Below are positions 9,925 to 19,077 of a stretch of 56,325 bases of DNA, in pieces. The notes beneath the pieces are model-generated. The model saw only the letters and a list, made by a program, of their open reading frames with translations, made no database searches and was not told where the DNA came from. Origin of the DNA: CAYGYG01 sp964354155 (GTDB taxonomy: Bacteria; Hydrothermota; Tepidihabitantia; SM23-42; CAYGYG01); contig CAYGYG010000018.1 of assembly GCA_964354155.1 (NCBI GenBank), positions 1 to 56,325 of the forward strand, given 5' to 3'. Position 1 is the first letter of the stretch, and every line of letters starts with the position of its first letter. The translations under genes were made by a program, and so were the position numbers.

Positions 9925-10838
9925 AGATAATATTCTTCGGTTCCCCTGATTTCGCCATCCCCTCATTGAAGTTGATCGCCGAGCGTGAAGCCGTAATCGC
10001 GGTGGTGACATCGCCACCTAAGCCCACCGGCCGCGGACTCAAAGAACAGCAAACCCCGGTCGGTATTCTGGCCGAGACCCAGAGCATTCCCGTACTGACA
10101 CCCCCCACGCCCAACACGCCGGAATTCGCCGCACAACTCGCGGCGCTCAAACCTGACCTGTATGTCGTTGTGTCCTACGGTTTCATCCTCGCCGCCGACC
10201 TGCTCCGTATCCCGGCTTATGGCGGCGTCAACCTGCACCCCTCACTGCTGCCCAAGTACCGCGGTGCCGCCCCGATGCAATGGACTCTGATTCGCGGTGA
10301 GACGATAACCGGCATTACCATTATTCACATGAACGAAAAGATGGATGCAGGCAACATCATTCTTCAGAAGGAATTCCCGGTCCTGCCCGACGATACCTAC
10401 GATCGCCTCAGCCTGCGGCTTGCCGAAGCCGGGGCTTTCGTTCTCCTCGAAGCCGTTCAGTCGGTGAAATCCCAAACCTTTCAGGTAGTAGTCCAGGACC
10501 CGTCCCTGGTCACCAAGGCCCCGAAGATAAAGAAAGATGACTGCCGCATCAACTGGGCCCAGCCCACGCCGACCGTCTACGATTTTATCCGGGGCTTGAG
10601 TTCCGACCCGGCGGCACGCACCAATTTGCGGGGACAGGAGATCAAGATCCTGGAAGTCGAAAAGTCGGCCGAGCCCGTCCCGGCCGGAACCGTCAGGATA
10701 TCCGGCAAGAAACTTCTCTTCGGCACCGCCGACGGCTCGATCTCGGTCTTGAGGCTCCAGCCGCCTAACAAGAAATCCCAGAGCGGAATCGATTTTATAA
10801 ACGGTTTTCGCCCTAAGAACGGAGAGGCGGCACACTGA
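9921..10838 (+). CDS. fmt: Methionyl-tRNA formyltransferase
   Basis: A 305-aa enzyme formylating initiator Met-tRNA using 10-formyl-THF. Visible: MKIIFFGSPDFAIPSL, the catalytic region YGFILAADLL...GGVNLHPSLLPKYRGAAPMQW with the Asn-His pair, and GITIIHMNEKMDAGNII. The C-terminal OB-like domain follows. The start is TTG 9921 inside the TTGA overlap with the def stop, so translation is coupled. It ends at a TGA overlapping the proposed CTG start of rsmB. Confidence 0.97.
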   Translation: MKIIFFGSPDFAIPSLKLIAEREAVIAVVTSPPKPTGRGLKEQQTPVGILAETQSIPVLTPPTPNTPEFAAQLAALKPDLYVVVSYGFILAADLLRIPAYGGVNLHPSLLPKYRGAAPMQWTLIRGETITGITIIHMNEKMDAGNIILQKEFPVLPDDTYDRLSLRLAEAGAFVLLEAVQSVKSQTFQVVVQDPSLVTKAPKIKKDDCRINWAQPTPTVYDFIRGLSSDPAARTNLRGQEIKILEVEKSAEPVPAGTVRISGKKLLFGTADGSISVLRLQPPNKKSQSGIDFINGFRPKNGEAAH

Positions 10839-12100
10839 AGGCGCGTTCCGCCGCCATTCTCATCCTGGAAAAAGTCGGGACCGGAAAGATCACCAAGGAT
10901 GCCATCGACGAGTTGTTCTCTCAGTATGATATTCAGGCTCAAGACCGTGCCCTGGCAACCGAAATCGCCTACGGTACGATGCGTAACCGGAAAATCCTTG
11001 ATGCGGCAATCAGCAAGTACTTACGATCGACGAAATCGGCCCTTCCACCATATCATCTTAACGTCTTGCGCATCTCGCTATACCAGCATCTGTACCTCGA
11101 CAAAATCCCCGCCTATGCCATCGTGAACGAAGCGGTCAAATTGGTATTTAACAAGAAGGACAAAGGCTTCATCAACGCCGTTTTGCGCCGCATGCTCGCC
11201 GGAGAAAAAAAGGACGTTGACCGGTATTCAATCAAGGGCTGGCTCGGGCGGCAACTGGTGGCGGACTACGGCCGGCCGACCGCGATCGAGATTGTCAAGT
11301 CGTTTTCAAAACGTCCCCAATTCTCGATAAGAGTCAACCGGCTCAAAACCAACCGGGAGACAGTCGCCCGCGCCTTCGGCCAGAGCATGATCGCCTTCGA
11401 ACCGGGCCGCTGGTTGGAAGAATACCTGACGGTCCGCAGTCTGTCCCGGCTCAGGAATCACGCGGCCTTGACGAGCGGAGCGATTTCCATTCAGGACGAA
11501 GCCGAAGGATTGGTTGTCGAATTACTGGACCCGGCGCCCGGTGAGTTGATTATCGACCTCTGTGCCGGACCCGGCGGCAAGACCGGACACATCGCCGAGC
11601 TCGTTTCTGACCAGGGCTTGATTGTCGCGGTGGATGCCGACCCGGCGCAGCTGGCAATGATCGCTGACAATCAAGTACGCCTTGGTCTCAACTCGGTCCG
11701 GCCCATGCTGGCCGACGGTCGACGGTTGGCCGATTTCGCAGCGGACCGGATCCTGGTCGACGCGCCGTGTTCGAATCTGGGAAGCATCCGGAAGCGGCCG
11801 GAGGTGTCCGATTGGCTCAAGCCGAAAGATATCGACCGTCTTGCCGCCCTTCAAGGACAACTACTTGAATCAGCGGCCCGGAATCTGAAACCCGGTGGTG
11901 TTCTTGTCTACTCGACATGCACGATCCTCGCTCAAGAGAACGAGAAAGTCATCGAGCGATTCCTGGGCGACCACGATTTTGAAATCGAACCGGCTCAAGC
12001 TTTTTTGCCCAAAGAGCTCGGGCAGAAATTCTTGAAGGTTCTCCCGCATCAATTCGAAACCGATGGCGTATTCGCGGCTCGGCTGAGAAAGATAGGATAG
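10835..12100 (+). CDS. rsmB: 16S rRNA m5C967 methyltransferase RsmB, probable CTG start
   Basis: A SAM-dependent rRNA cytosine-5 methyltransferase of the NOL1/NOP2/Sun family. The C-terminal half has DLCAGPGGKTGHIAE (SAM motif I), VDAPCSNLGS (catalytic Cys of motif IV) and VYSTCT (motif VI Cys). The N-terminal NusB-like domain is complete only if translation starts at CTG 10835 (LKARSAAILILEKV), which overlaps the fmt stop as CTGA. The next usual start, TTG 10913, would cut off the first helix of that domain. The 421-aa length fits the family. CTG starts are rare, so the exact start is an inference. Confidence 0.93.
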   Translation: MKARSAAILILEKVGTGKITKDAIDELFSQYDIQAQDRALATEIAYGTMRNRKILDAAISKYLRSTKSALPPYHLNVLRISLYQHLYLDKIPAYAIVNEAVKLVFNKKDKGFINAVLRRMLAGEKKDVDRYSIKGWLGRQLVADYGRPTAIEIVKSFSKRPQFSIRVNRLKTNRETVARAFGQSMIAFEPGRWLEEYLTVRSLSRLRNHAALTSGAISIQDEAEGLVVELLDPAPGELIIDLCAGPGGKTGHIAELVSDQGLIVAVDADPAQLAMIADNQVRLGLNSVRPMLADGRRLADFAADRILVDAPCSNLGSIRKRPEVSDWLKPKDIDRLAALQGQLLESAARNLKPGGVLVYSTCTILAQENEKVIERFLGDHDFEIEPAQAFLPKELGQKFLKVLPHQFETDGVFAARLRKIG

Positions 12101-12146
12101 CAAACGAAAAAATCTGAGCCGAAGGCAAGTGAATGGAGGTGAAGCA

Positions 12147-13253
12147 ATGAAGATAGTCGTATTAGGCTGCGGCATGCAAGGTAGCGTGGCCGCTGGTGAC
12201 CTGGTCCGTTCCGGGCACCGCGTCACGGTAGTAGATACGAACCGGGCGAATCTGAAGGCGGTATCCGGGCTGAAGAACGTCAGGACTCTGCAGCTCGATG
12301 TGAAGAAACAGAGCCGCCTCGTAGAAGTCATGAAGGACTTTGATGTCGTGCTTGGGGCCTTGCCGGCCGCGCTCGGTTTCTACTCGATGCAATGCGCAAT
12401 TGCGGCCGGCGTCGATATTGTCGACATGTCATACCTACCCGAAGACCCGTTCATTCTCGAGCACAAGGCTAAGAGAGGAAAGATCCGAGTAGTGCCCGAT
12501 GCCGGTTTTGCCCCAGGTCTGAGCAACATTATCATCGGCGCGGCCGACCGAGAACTGGGCGGGATCGACCGACTCCGGATCCTCGTTGGAGGACTGCCCC
12601 AGGAACCGTTACCCCCGTTCAACTATCGCATAACCTGGTCCCCGGCCGATCTGATCGAGGAATACACCAGGCCCTCGCGCCTGATCCGTAACTTCAAAAT
12701 GGTGGTTAAAGAGGCACTTTCCGGCATCGAGGAATTCTCCTTCCCCAAGATCGGCCGATTGGAGTGCTTCTATACCGATGGCTTGCGCACATTCTTGAGA
12801 ACTTTTCAGCATGTCAAGAATATGGAAGAAAAGACCATCCGCTATCCTGGACATGCCCGCCTCTTCAAGACCCTGATCGACTGCGGCTTTTTGTCCGCGA
12901 GCTCGCTCATCTTCAACGGTTCCCCATTGTGCATCCGGGATTTCAATCTTGAATTACTCAAGAAGCTTCTGACCAAAGGCAAGCCACGCGACGTCTCGTT
13001 ATTGATCATTGAGATCGCAAGCAAGCGCAAAAAGAGAAGATATGTCTGTACTGACTACTACGACGAGAAAAATCGAATAACCTCGATGGCGCGGATGACG
13101 GCATTCACCGGCTCGATCATCACGCAGAGCATAAAGAACTACGCCGGGTATGGGGTGATCGCCCCGGAAATGCTGGGCCGGAACCGAGCCCTGGCCTCCT
13201 TCATCATGCGGGAGATCAAGAAACGTGGCATCGCGGTAAGGCAGCTGTCGTAA
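12147..13253 (+). CDS. Saccharopine dehydrogenase-family NAD(P)-binding oxidoreductase
   Basis: A 368-aa protein with an N-terminal Rossmann motif (VVLGCGMQGSVAAGDL) and the family pattern of a second conserved patch, VDMSYLPEDPF...VVPDAGFAPGLSN, as in saccharopine/lysine 6-dehydrogenase-like proteins. Substrate is not evident; lysine or related amino acid oxidoreduction is a family-based possibility. ATG 12147 follows GGAGGTGA at 12134; an upstream ATG at 12129 lies before this ribosome site. It is the last gene of the yajC-def-fmt-rsmB run, 46 bp after rsmB, with no obvious link to translation. Confidence 0.85.
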   Translation: MKIVVLGCGMQGSVAAGDLVRSGHRVTVVDTNRANLKAVSGLKNVRTLQLDVKKQSRLVEVMKDFDVVLGALPAALGFYSMQCAIAAGVDIVDMSYLPEDPFILEHKAKRGKIRVVPDAGFAPGLSNIIIGAADRELGGIDRLRILVGGLPQEPLPPFNYRITWSPADLIEEYTRPSRLIRNFKMVVKEALSGIEEFSFPKIGRLECFYTDGLRTFLRTFQHVKNMEEKTIRYPGHARLFKTLIDCGFLSASSLIFNGSPLCIRDFNLELLKKLLTKGKPRDVSLLIIEIASKRKKRRYVCTDYYDEKNRITSMARMTAFTGSIITQSIKNYAGYGVIAPEMLGRNRALASFIMREIKKRGIAVRQLS

Positions 13254-13391
13254 AACCACGCCCCGCCCTCTTCGATATTTGCTCACTACCTTGGTTACGC
13301 GAACGCAGTACTACTAGTGTCGTGCGTCTAACAGATCTTCACATTTGGAAAATCTTCTCATAATTGCATGTATTTAGTGAACCCCGTGTCG

Positions 13392-13609
13392 GTCATTGCG
13401 GGGCAATCCCCCTTTACTTCCCCCTTTCGTAAAGGGGGACACAGGGGGAGAAAAGATTGCTTTTGAGCTTTGTGCGATAAATCGCACCGCTGCCTTTGGG
13501 ATCCTTCGTTTCACTGGAGACAAAATCCTCCTCCTTTCCCCCTTTGATAAAGGGGGACATAGGGGGATTTGAGATTGCTTCTCCGCCTGAGGCGGATCGC
13601 AATGACGAT
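13392..13609. repeat. Composite inverted-repeat (MITE/REP-like) element
   Basis: The ends are inverted: GTCATTGCGGGGCAATCCCCC on the left, and on the right the mirror of GTCATTGCGATCC...GCAATCT...AATCCCCC. Inside are two units of CCCCCTTT-N3-TAAAGGGGG followed by ACACAGGGGG or ACATAGGGGG (13418-13450 and 13538-13566). The right arm has an extra small palindrome, TCCGCCTGAGGCGGA. No ORF inside looks real. Such C/G-block palindromes occur as dispersed chromosomal repeats in many uncultivated bacteria. Only one composite copy is in this window. Confidence 0.6.
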
Positions 13610-13665
13610 ATTCCGTGAGCTTACAAAAAGCTATTTGAATGTCAAGGGATTTATGACGCACCATA

Positions 13666-16600
13666 CTAGCGGTCCCCGGCGCCAAGTGCCTGCTCGAAGC
13701 AATCAACCTCTTTCACCAGATTGCCAAGCTGGAGTTCATCATAGATCGCGCGTGCCTTGGTCGCGTATTCCCGAGCCATCTTTGGCCCATAGCCGCCCTG
13801 GCCGGCATTTATCTTGATGATCTTCGCGTATTCGAGATAGGCCTCGGCGAGTTGCTTCCGCAACCTGAGCTGGCCGAATAGTTCGATCGCCATATGGAAA
13901 TACTCATCACCCTTTCTCAAATCCCCGTTGGCGATATGGATCTTACCCTGAACCACGTAACAGCGCCCCATTTCTGATCGGGCCGCGGACTCCTCGGCCA
14001 AGGCCAGCGCTTGGCCCGCGTAGTCTGCCGCTTCGGTCAGGCGGCCGGTCTGCCAGTGGAGTTCGGCCAGATACTCGTAGACTCTGGTCAGCGCTTGCTT
14101 CTCCTTGGTCTTCTTGAACAGCCCCTCGGCGCGCAGGAGGTGCTCGGCGGCCATCCCCCGGTCACCCTTAATCAAGTAGAGTTCGCCCAGGTTACAGGCG
14201 GCGAAACCGCTGCCGTGGAGATCGCCCACCGCCTCGGACATTTCGAGTTTCTTCCGGGTATAGTCGAAGGCCTTCTCGTACTCGCCCATCTCTTTGTAAG
14301 CCGACCCGAGGTTCAGATAGCTCATCGAAATGCCGCGCTGGTATCCGATCTCCTCGGACCGGGCCAGGAATCGTTCGTAAAGGCTGATGGCTTTCTCGAA
14401 ATCCCCTCGGATGGAGTGGATGTTGCCGATACTGCTCAGGTTGTTGCCCGACGCCAGCCGATCACCGATCTCGTCGAAAATCCTCAGGCTCTCCTCGAGT
14501 TTCGAGAGGGCATGGTCGTAGTCACCCTGGGCCAAGTAAGCAAGGCCCATGTTATGATTTGCGGCGGCAATCGCCCGCTTGTTCCTGGTTCCTTGAGATA
14601 TGTTCAGAAACTTCCTGAAGACCCCGATAGCTTTCTCCGCATCACCCCGCTGATAAAAAATCAATCCTAGACCATTGTAGCCTTTGGCTCGAGCCTGTTC
14701 GAGCAGATCCCGCTCAGTCTGATCAGATACGCTCAGATTGTCCAAGATCTTCAGTCCGGCCTCGACCTCGCGTATCGCCTCTTCGCCTAGCCCCCTCGAA
14801 TTGTAGGCCAGCGATTTCAGGATGAAGGACTCAGCCCGCTCAATCATTATCGCCCCAGAACCGGTCTCGGCTAGCTGCTCCGCCTCGCCGAGAATCGAGA
14901 GGGCTTGGTCGTAATCTCCCCTTCTCTGCCGCACCTCCGCCATACGCCGTTTTGCCTTGAGTTGAGTCAGAACGTTGTCCTGGCCTTCCTTCTCCATGGC
15001 CCGGTAGTGTTTCATTGCCGGGTCGTAGGCGCCCCGCAGGCTTTGGATATCGCCCGCCGCCTCGTGGGCCGCACCCAGGCGGTCACTCATCAGACGGCGC
15101 GCCGCGGATTCGGCCGGATAGCCGTCCTCGATCGTGGCGACGATCTCCTCGAAGTACCGCAACGCTTCGTCGTTGGCGAAACGATTCTTCGCCTTCTGCC
15201 CGCTCCTCATCAGCCACTCGATCGCCTTATCGTGGTCGTCGCTGCGGGCGTACTGGTAGGCCAGCAGTTCAGCAAAATCATCCAAGCGGCCCCGGTAGGT
15301 TTGCTCGATGGCCGCGGCCGCGCGCCGATGCAGCTCCTGCCTCTTCTTCCTGAGGATGCTGTCATAGACAACTTCCTGCAGTAGCGGGTGCCGGAACACG
15401 TACTCGGGTTCCACCTTCTTCTTCTTTTCGCTGATGAACTCATAATCCTCGAGCGTGGCCAAATGAACGGTCAAAATCATGCTGTCGATCTTGCACAACT
15501 GTTCAAGTACCGGGACGTAGAAGCTTCGGCCGAGCACCGCCGCATTAAGCAGGACATCCTTCAAATCCGGCTCAAGCCGATCAAGCCGCGAAGTAATGAC
15601 CGCGTGCACCGTATCCGGTATCCTGATACCCTTCAGGGCCGCCGGCTTGGCTCCCAAACTCCAGGCCCCCTCTCGGAAAACCAGAACCCCGGACTCGATG
15701 AGTGAACGGACGATCTCTTCCATGTAGAACGGATTACCTTCGGCCCGAGCCACAATCTTGCTCTTGAACTCCTGGGGAAAACCAGGTAGGGCCAGGAGGT
15801 TTTCGACCAATTGAGTGCCGCTCTCCCGATCCAACGGTCGCAGAACGATTTCCCGAAAATCGTCACCCAGCTTGGTTCTCAGATGCTCCTTTGTCCTGTG
15901 GCCGGGTTTTTCTTTTTCGATCCGTGTGAGACCAACCAGCAGAATCGGCAATGCTTCCCGCATACCTTCTCGGGCAAAGATGAATTCCAGCAGATCAAGT
16001 GACTCCTGATCTATCCAGTGGTAGTTCTCGATAACCAGCACCAGCGGCCGGGCACGGCTCAGGACCGCCAGCAGCTTGTTCACGCCGGCAAAGATCTGGA
16101 GCTTCAAGGCCTTGGGGTCAAGATACCTGACCTTTTCATCAATCTCGCCGGTAAACCCGGCCGACAGCAGATACCCGACATAAGGGACGATCTCAGCCCA
16201 TCCGGTCGGCGACAGCTCTTTGGACCGCGCCAGGATTTTCCCTTGAACGGTCTCCCGCGAGTCCGATTCCGTCAGTTCGTAAAGGTCGCCCAGTATCTGG
16301 AGAAAAGGTGCATAGGGCGTAGTCTCAGTAAGCGGCAAGCACCGTCCATCAAGATAGAAGAGCGCTCGCGCGGCTGATTGTGGAATTCCCGGCGGTTCAC
16401 GAAGTTCCTCAATCAGACGCGTTTTGCCGATCCCCGCGTCGCCCAGGACAAAAAAAACACCGCCGCGACCGGTATTCAGTCGATCCACTGCTTCTCTCAA
16501 GTCGGCACGTTCGTGTTCGCGCCCGACCAGAGGCGAACGGAGCCCGCTGATGCCGCGCTTGGGGTCCGGACGCTCCTTCTGGCGCAGGGGCTTGAAGACC

Positions 16601-17151
16601 CGGATTGGATCTTCCAGACCCTTGACTGCGACCGGCGGGCTCGCCTCGTATTCAAACAGGTACCTCGATGCCCGGAAAACCGGTTCGGAAACCACGATGT
16701 CGCCCATGTGCGCGATATCCTTCAACCTTGAGGTGAGGTTGACCACGTCACCCATTACGGTGTATTCCTTTTTCTCCTTTGAGCCGATTTCCCCCACCAC
16801 CACCGTTCCCATGTTGACACCGGCATGCAACCCCAGGCTGGTCGGCCGGTTCAGTTTGCCGGCCAGCGCCCGGTTGACCTCAGGGACCAGCGCCATCATC
16901 TCCAATGCGGCCTGAATTGCCCGCTCCGGGTCGTCCTCGTGAGCCGAAGGATATCCAAACAAGGCAATGACCAGGTCGCCTTCATACTTGTGAATCGTCC
17001 CGCCGTGCTTGACGATCGGCTGGTTGAGGTGTTCAAAGCAGGTACTGGCCACCTCCTGCACCTCCTCCGGATCGAGTTTGGACGACAAGGCGGTAAATCC
17101 CGAAAGGTCGGCGAATAGAATAGTCAAGAGTCTTCGTTCTTCGATCTTCAT
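13666..17151 (-). CDS. Class III nucleotide cyclase - AAA ATPase - TPR protein (copy 1)
   Basis: A 1161-aa protein. Residues 1 to about 190 form a class III adenylate/guanylate cyclase domain: FADLSGF (metal Asp15), KYEGD (Lys55, metal Asp59) and MGDVVNLTSRL with the Asn/Arg catalytic pair. Lys55 and the Asp of GDVVN are adenine-type choices, suggesting cAMP. Next comes an ATPase domain with Walker A LGDAGIGKT and Walker B LVLVIENYHW, then a helical region. The C-terminal 500 residues are TPR repeats. ATG 17151 has a leader of about 13 nt and no Shine-Dalgarno. A paralog with the same architecture is at 37211. Probably a cytoplasmic signalling scaffold; the ligand is unknown. Confidence 0.92.
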   Translation of the reverse strand: MKIEERRLLTILFADLSGFTALSSKLDPEEVQEVASTCFEHLNQPIVKHGGTIHKYEGDLVIALFGYPSAHEDDPERAIQAALEMMALVPEVNRALAGKLNRPTSLGLHAGVNMGTVVVGEIGSKEKKEYTVMGDVVNLTSRLKDIAHMGDIVVSEPVFRASRYLFEYEASPPVAVKGLEDPIRVFKPLRQKERPDPKRGISGLRSPLVGREHERADLREAVDRLNTGRGGVFFVLGDAGIGKTRLIEELREPPGIPQSAARALFYLDGRCLPLTETTPYAPFLQILGDLYELTESDSRETVQGKILARSKELSPTGWAEIVPYVGYLLSAGFTGEIDEKVRYLDPKALKLQIFAGVNKLLAVLSRARPLVLVIENYHWIDQESLDLLEFIFAREGMREALPILLVGLTRIEKEKPGHRTKEHLRTKLGDDFREIVLRPLDRESGTQLVENLLALPGFPQEFKSKIVARAEGNPFYMEEIVRSLIESGVLVFREGAWSLGAKPAALKGIRIPDTVHAVITSRLDRLEPDLKDVLLNAAVLGRSFYVPVLEQLCKIDSMILTVHLATLEDYEFISEKKKKVEPEYVFRHPLLQEVVYDSILRKKRQELHRRAAAAIEQTYRGRLDDFAELLAYQYARSDDHDKAIEWLMRSGQKAKNRFANDEALRYFEEIVATIEDGYPAESAARRLMSDRLGAAHEAAGDIQSLRGAYDPAMKHYRAMEKEGQDNVLTQLKAKRRMAEVRQRRGDYDQALSILGEAEQLAETGSGAIMIERAESFILKSLAYNSRGLGEEAIREVEAGLKILDNLSVSDQTERDLLEQARAKGYNGLGLIFYQRGDAEKAIGVFRKFLNISQGTRNKRAIAAANHNMGLAYLAQGDYDHALSKLEESLRIFDEIGDRLASGNNLSSIGNIHSIRGDFEKAISLYERFLARSEEIGYQRGISMSYLNLGSAYKEMGEYEKAFDYTRKKLEMSEAVGDLHGSGFAACNLGELYLIKGDRGMAAEHLLRAEGLFKKTKEKQALTRVYEYLAELHWQTGRLTEAADYAGQALALAEESAARSEMGRCYVVQGKIHIANGDLRKGDEYFHMAIELFGQLRLRKQLAEAYLEYAKIIKINAGQGGYGPKMAREYATKARAIYDELQLGNLVKEVDCFEQALGAGDR

Positions 17152-17170
17152 GAATGCGTTCTTTGCCGAC

Positions 17171-17198
17171 ATTATACAAGAAATCAAAGCCAAGTCAA
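17171..17198 (-). promoter_or_regulatory. Promoter of cyclase-ATPase-TPR gene 1
   Basis: The minus strand has TTGACT (17193-17198), a 16-nt spacer and TATAAT (17171-17176). Confidence 0.8.
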
Positions 17199-17282
17199 TT
17201 TGATAATACCCAAGAACCAGCTTCGACTTCGCTCGCGCCGGCCCTTTTTTTCAAATGAATGTGACGTCAACCTCCGAAACCC

Positions 17283-17310
17283 TTGACAGAATTGAGGAAT
17301 TGAATAAAAT
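17283..17310 (+). promoter_or_regulatory. Promoter of GlmU-like/rsfS/argS operon
   Basis: TTGACA (17283-17288), a 16-nt spacer and TAAAAT (17305-17310). The leader of about 77 nt contains complementary GTTGT/ACAAC arms (17329-17333 and 17346-17350). Confidence 0.7.
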
Positions 17311-17393
17311 AAGAAAGACATGCATAAGTTGTCGGTGAACCCTGTACAACTACCGAGCAAAGGCGGCCAAGGGCAGATCCAGCGGAAATCTGA

Positions 17394-18341
17394 ATGAACA
17401 TTGTTATTCTTGCCGCTGGCCTCGGTAAGAGGATGAAGTCCAAAACGCCGAAAGTACTCCATCCCATCCTCGGCCGACCCCTGATCCGATACGTAACCGA
17501 TCTCGCCTATTCACTGTCACCGGAAAAGGTCGTTGCCGTCATCGCCCGCGACGGCACTGCGATCAGACGCGCCGTGCCCCAGAAGAAAACGGTCTATGTT
17601 GTTCAGGACCCGCCCCGCGGCACCGGCGACGCAGCGATGAAAGGCCTTGCTCTCATCGGCGGCGGCCCGGTGCTGATTCTGTCCGGCGACGCCCCCTACT
17701 TGAAGAAAACGTCGGTCGACCAGCTCGTCGCACAGCATCACCGGCGAAGATCGGATTTGACGGTGGTCTGCGCCGAACTCGAAGACCCTCAAGCCTACGG
17801 TCGCGTCATCATCGGTACCGGCGGACAGATTCAAACGATCGTCGAGCATACCGATGCAACACCCGAGCAGAAGAAAGTCAAGTTGGTCAACGGCGGTATG
17901 TATCTGGCCGACGCCATTGTCCTCAAACGGGCGCTGGACCGGATGAAACCCGACAATAAGCAGGGCGAATACTACCTGACCGACGCGGTCAAGATTATCA
18001 TCGCCGAATCGGGCCGGGTGTTCCCGTTCATCGTCAATGACCCTAATGAGGTGCTCGGGATCAACTCTAAGCAGGAACTGGCCGAAATGCGCCGGCTCAT
18101 AAGAGATTCCTTCTACCGGCAACTGATGGCGGCCGGTGTCGTGATCGAGGACCCGAATTCGACCACAATCGACGTCGATGCCGTCTTCGGCCAAGGGGTC
18201 GTCGTGAAACCGAATACCGTGATTGAGGGAGGATCGAGCATCGGCGACAACTGCGAGATTGGACCCTTTGCCTGGATCAGGAATTATGCGATCGGCCAGG
18301 GCCGCCGGGTCGCCTTCAAGAAGCTGGTTAAAGAGGCTTAG
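17394..18341 (+). CDS. GlmU-like nucleotidyltransferase lacking the acetyltransferase domain
   Basis: A 315-aa protein. The N-terminal 230 residues match the GlmU uridylyltransferase: ILAAGLGKRMKSKTPKVLHPI (nucleotide loop), PRGTGDA, LSGDAPYL and NGGMYLADA. It would make UDP-GlcNAc from GlcNAc-1-P and UTP. After the linker only about three left-handed beta-helix turns remain (IDVDAVFGQGVVVKPNTVIEGGSSIGDNCEIG), and it ends near residue 315. Complete GlmU is about 450 aa with the acetyltransferase catalytic site in the missing part. Sugar specificity may therefore differ, or acetylation is done by another enzyme. Confidence 0.88.
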   Translation: MNIVILAAGLGKRMKSKTPKVLHPILGRPLIRYVTDLAYSLSPEKVVAVIARDGTAIRRAVPQKKTVYVVQDPPRGTGDAAMKGLALIGGGPVLILSGDAPYLKKTSVDQLVAQHHRRRSDLTVVCAELEDPQAYGRVIIGTGGQIQTIVEHTDATPEQKKVKLVNGGMYLADAIVLKRALDRMKPDNKQGEYYLTDAVKIIIAESGRVFPFIVNDPNEVLGINSKQELAEMRRLIRDSFYRQLMAAGVVIEDPNSTTIDVDAVFGQGVVVKPNTVIEGGSSIGDNCEIGPFAWIRNYAIGQGRRVAFKKLVKEA

Positions 18342-18755
18342 TTGACCAGGTTCATCTACGTTCTGCTGATCGTGGTCGTAGTTTTCCTGGGTTCAATCCT
18401 GTACCGCGCCATAACGAAATCGAAGCGTGAGCAGGACCTCAAGATCAATCAGACGACTCGGGTCGAAGTCCTCAACGGCTGCGGCGTGAGCGGTATCGGC
18501 ATGAAGGTACGTAACATCATTATCAAGAAAGGTTTTGATGTGGTCCGGGTCGACAATGCCCAGCAGAAGGATTTCGAGGAGACCGTTGTCCTCGACCGGG
18601 CGAGCGAGACACTCGAACATGCGAAGCATTTCGCGCGGCAGTTCGGTGTCAAGAACATCGGGAAGGATGTTGACCAGTCACTATATCTGGAGGTAACCGT
18701 CGTTATCGGCCAAGATTATAAGAAGATCTTCCGTGGTATCGAAAAAGAATTCTAA
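18342..18755 (+). CDS. Membrane-anchored LytR C-terminal (LytR_C) domain protein
   Basis: A 137-aa protein with one N-terminal transmembrane helix (about residues 4-20), then a soluble domain reading VEVLNGCGVSGIGMKVRNIIIKKGFDVVRVDNA, the signature of the LytR_C domain found after LCP phosphotransferase domains or alone. It starts with TTG directly after the upstream stop and overlaps rsfS by 23 nt. Envelope-side location is likely. No LCP domain is present, so an enzymatic role is not claimed. Confidence 0.8.
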   Translation: MTRFIYVLLIVVVVFLGSILYRAITKSKREQDLKINQTTRVEVLNGCGVSGIGMKVRNIIIKKGFDVVRVDNAQQKDFEETVVLDRASETLEHAKHFARQFGVKNIGKDVDQSLYLEVTVVIGQDYKKIFRGIEKEF

Positions 18756-19077
18756 GGCACTTGCCCGGCAATTAGCCCAGGGGCTGCTCGACAAGAAGGC
18801 CGGCCAGATCACCATTCTTGACCTGAGGAGGACGTCACCGATTACCGATTTCTTTGTGATTGCCACCGGTCTCTCCGATATTCATCTTAAGAATCTCGCC
18901 CACCATCTTGCGTCCGCCGAACGTCCTCACCACCTTGAGGGTCTCGATGCTGCGGGCTGGATCCTGCTTGACTATTTTGACGTCGTGGTCCATCTCTTCC
19001 TTGAGGACATCAGGGAGTTCTACGGCCTGGAACGGTTGTGGGGCGACGCCCCGGTCATCAGAATCGCCGATGATTAG
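18733..19077 (+). CDS. rsfS: Ribosome silencing factor RsfS
   Basis: A 114-aa member of the RsfS/Iojap family, which binds protein L14 on the 50S subunit and blocks subunit joining. Motifs seen: ILDLRRTSPITDFFVIATGLS, EGLDAAGWILLDYFDVVVHLF and REFYGLERLWGDAP. The start is GTG 18733, inside the end of the LytR_C gene. The end overlaps argS by 8 nt, indicating translational coupling of the whole string. Confidence 0.95.
   Translation: MVSKKNSKALARQLAQGLLDKKAGQITILDLRRTSPITDFFVIATGLSDIHLKNLAHHLASAERPHHLEGLDAAGWILLDYFDVVVHLFLEDIREFYGLERLWGDAPVIRIADD

Noticed and set aside
13400..13570. CRISPR array from the repeated CCCCCTTT units
   Set aside because: Only two palindromic copies, unequal surroundings and no further spacers or cas genes.
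13414..13706. Minus-strand frames across the repeat element
   Set aside because: They translate the C/G-block palindromes and have low-complexity, repeat-derived sequence.
13666..17151. Plus-strand frames of 100-220 codons
   Set aside because: They are antisense to the cyclase-ATPase-TPR gene, whose domains are clear and whose promoter is on the minus strand.
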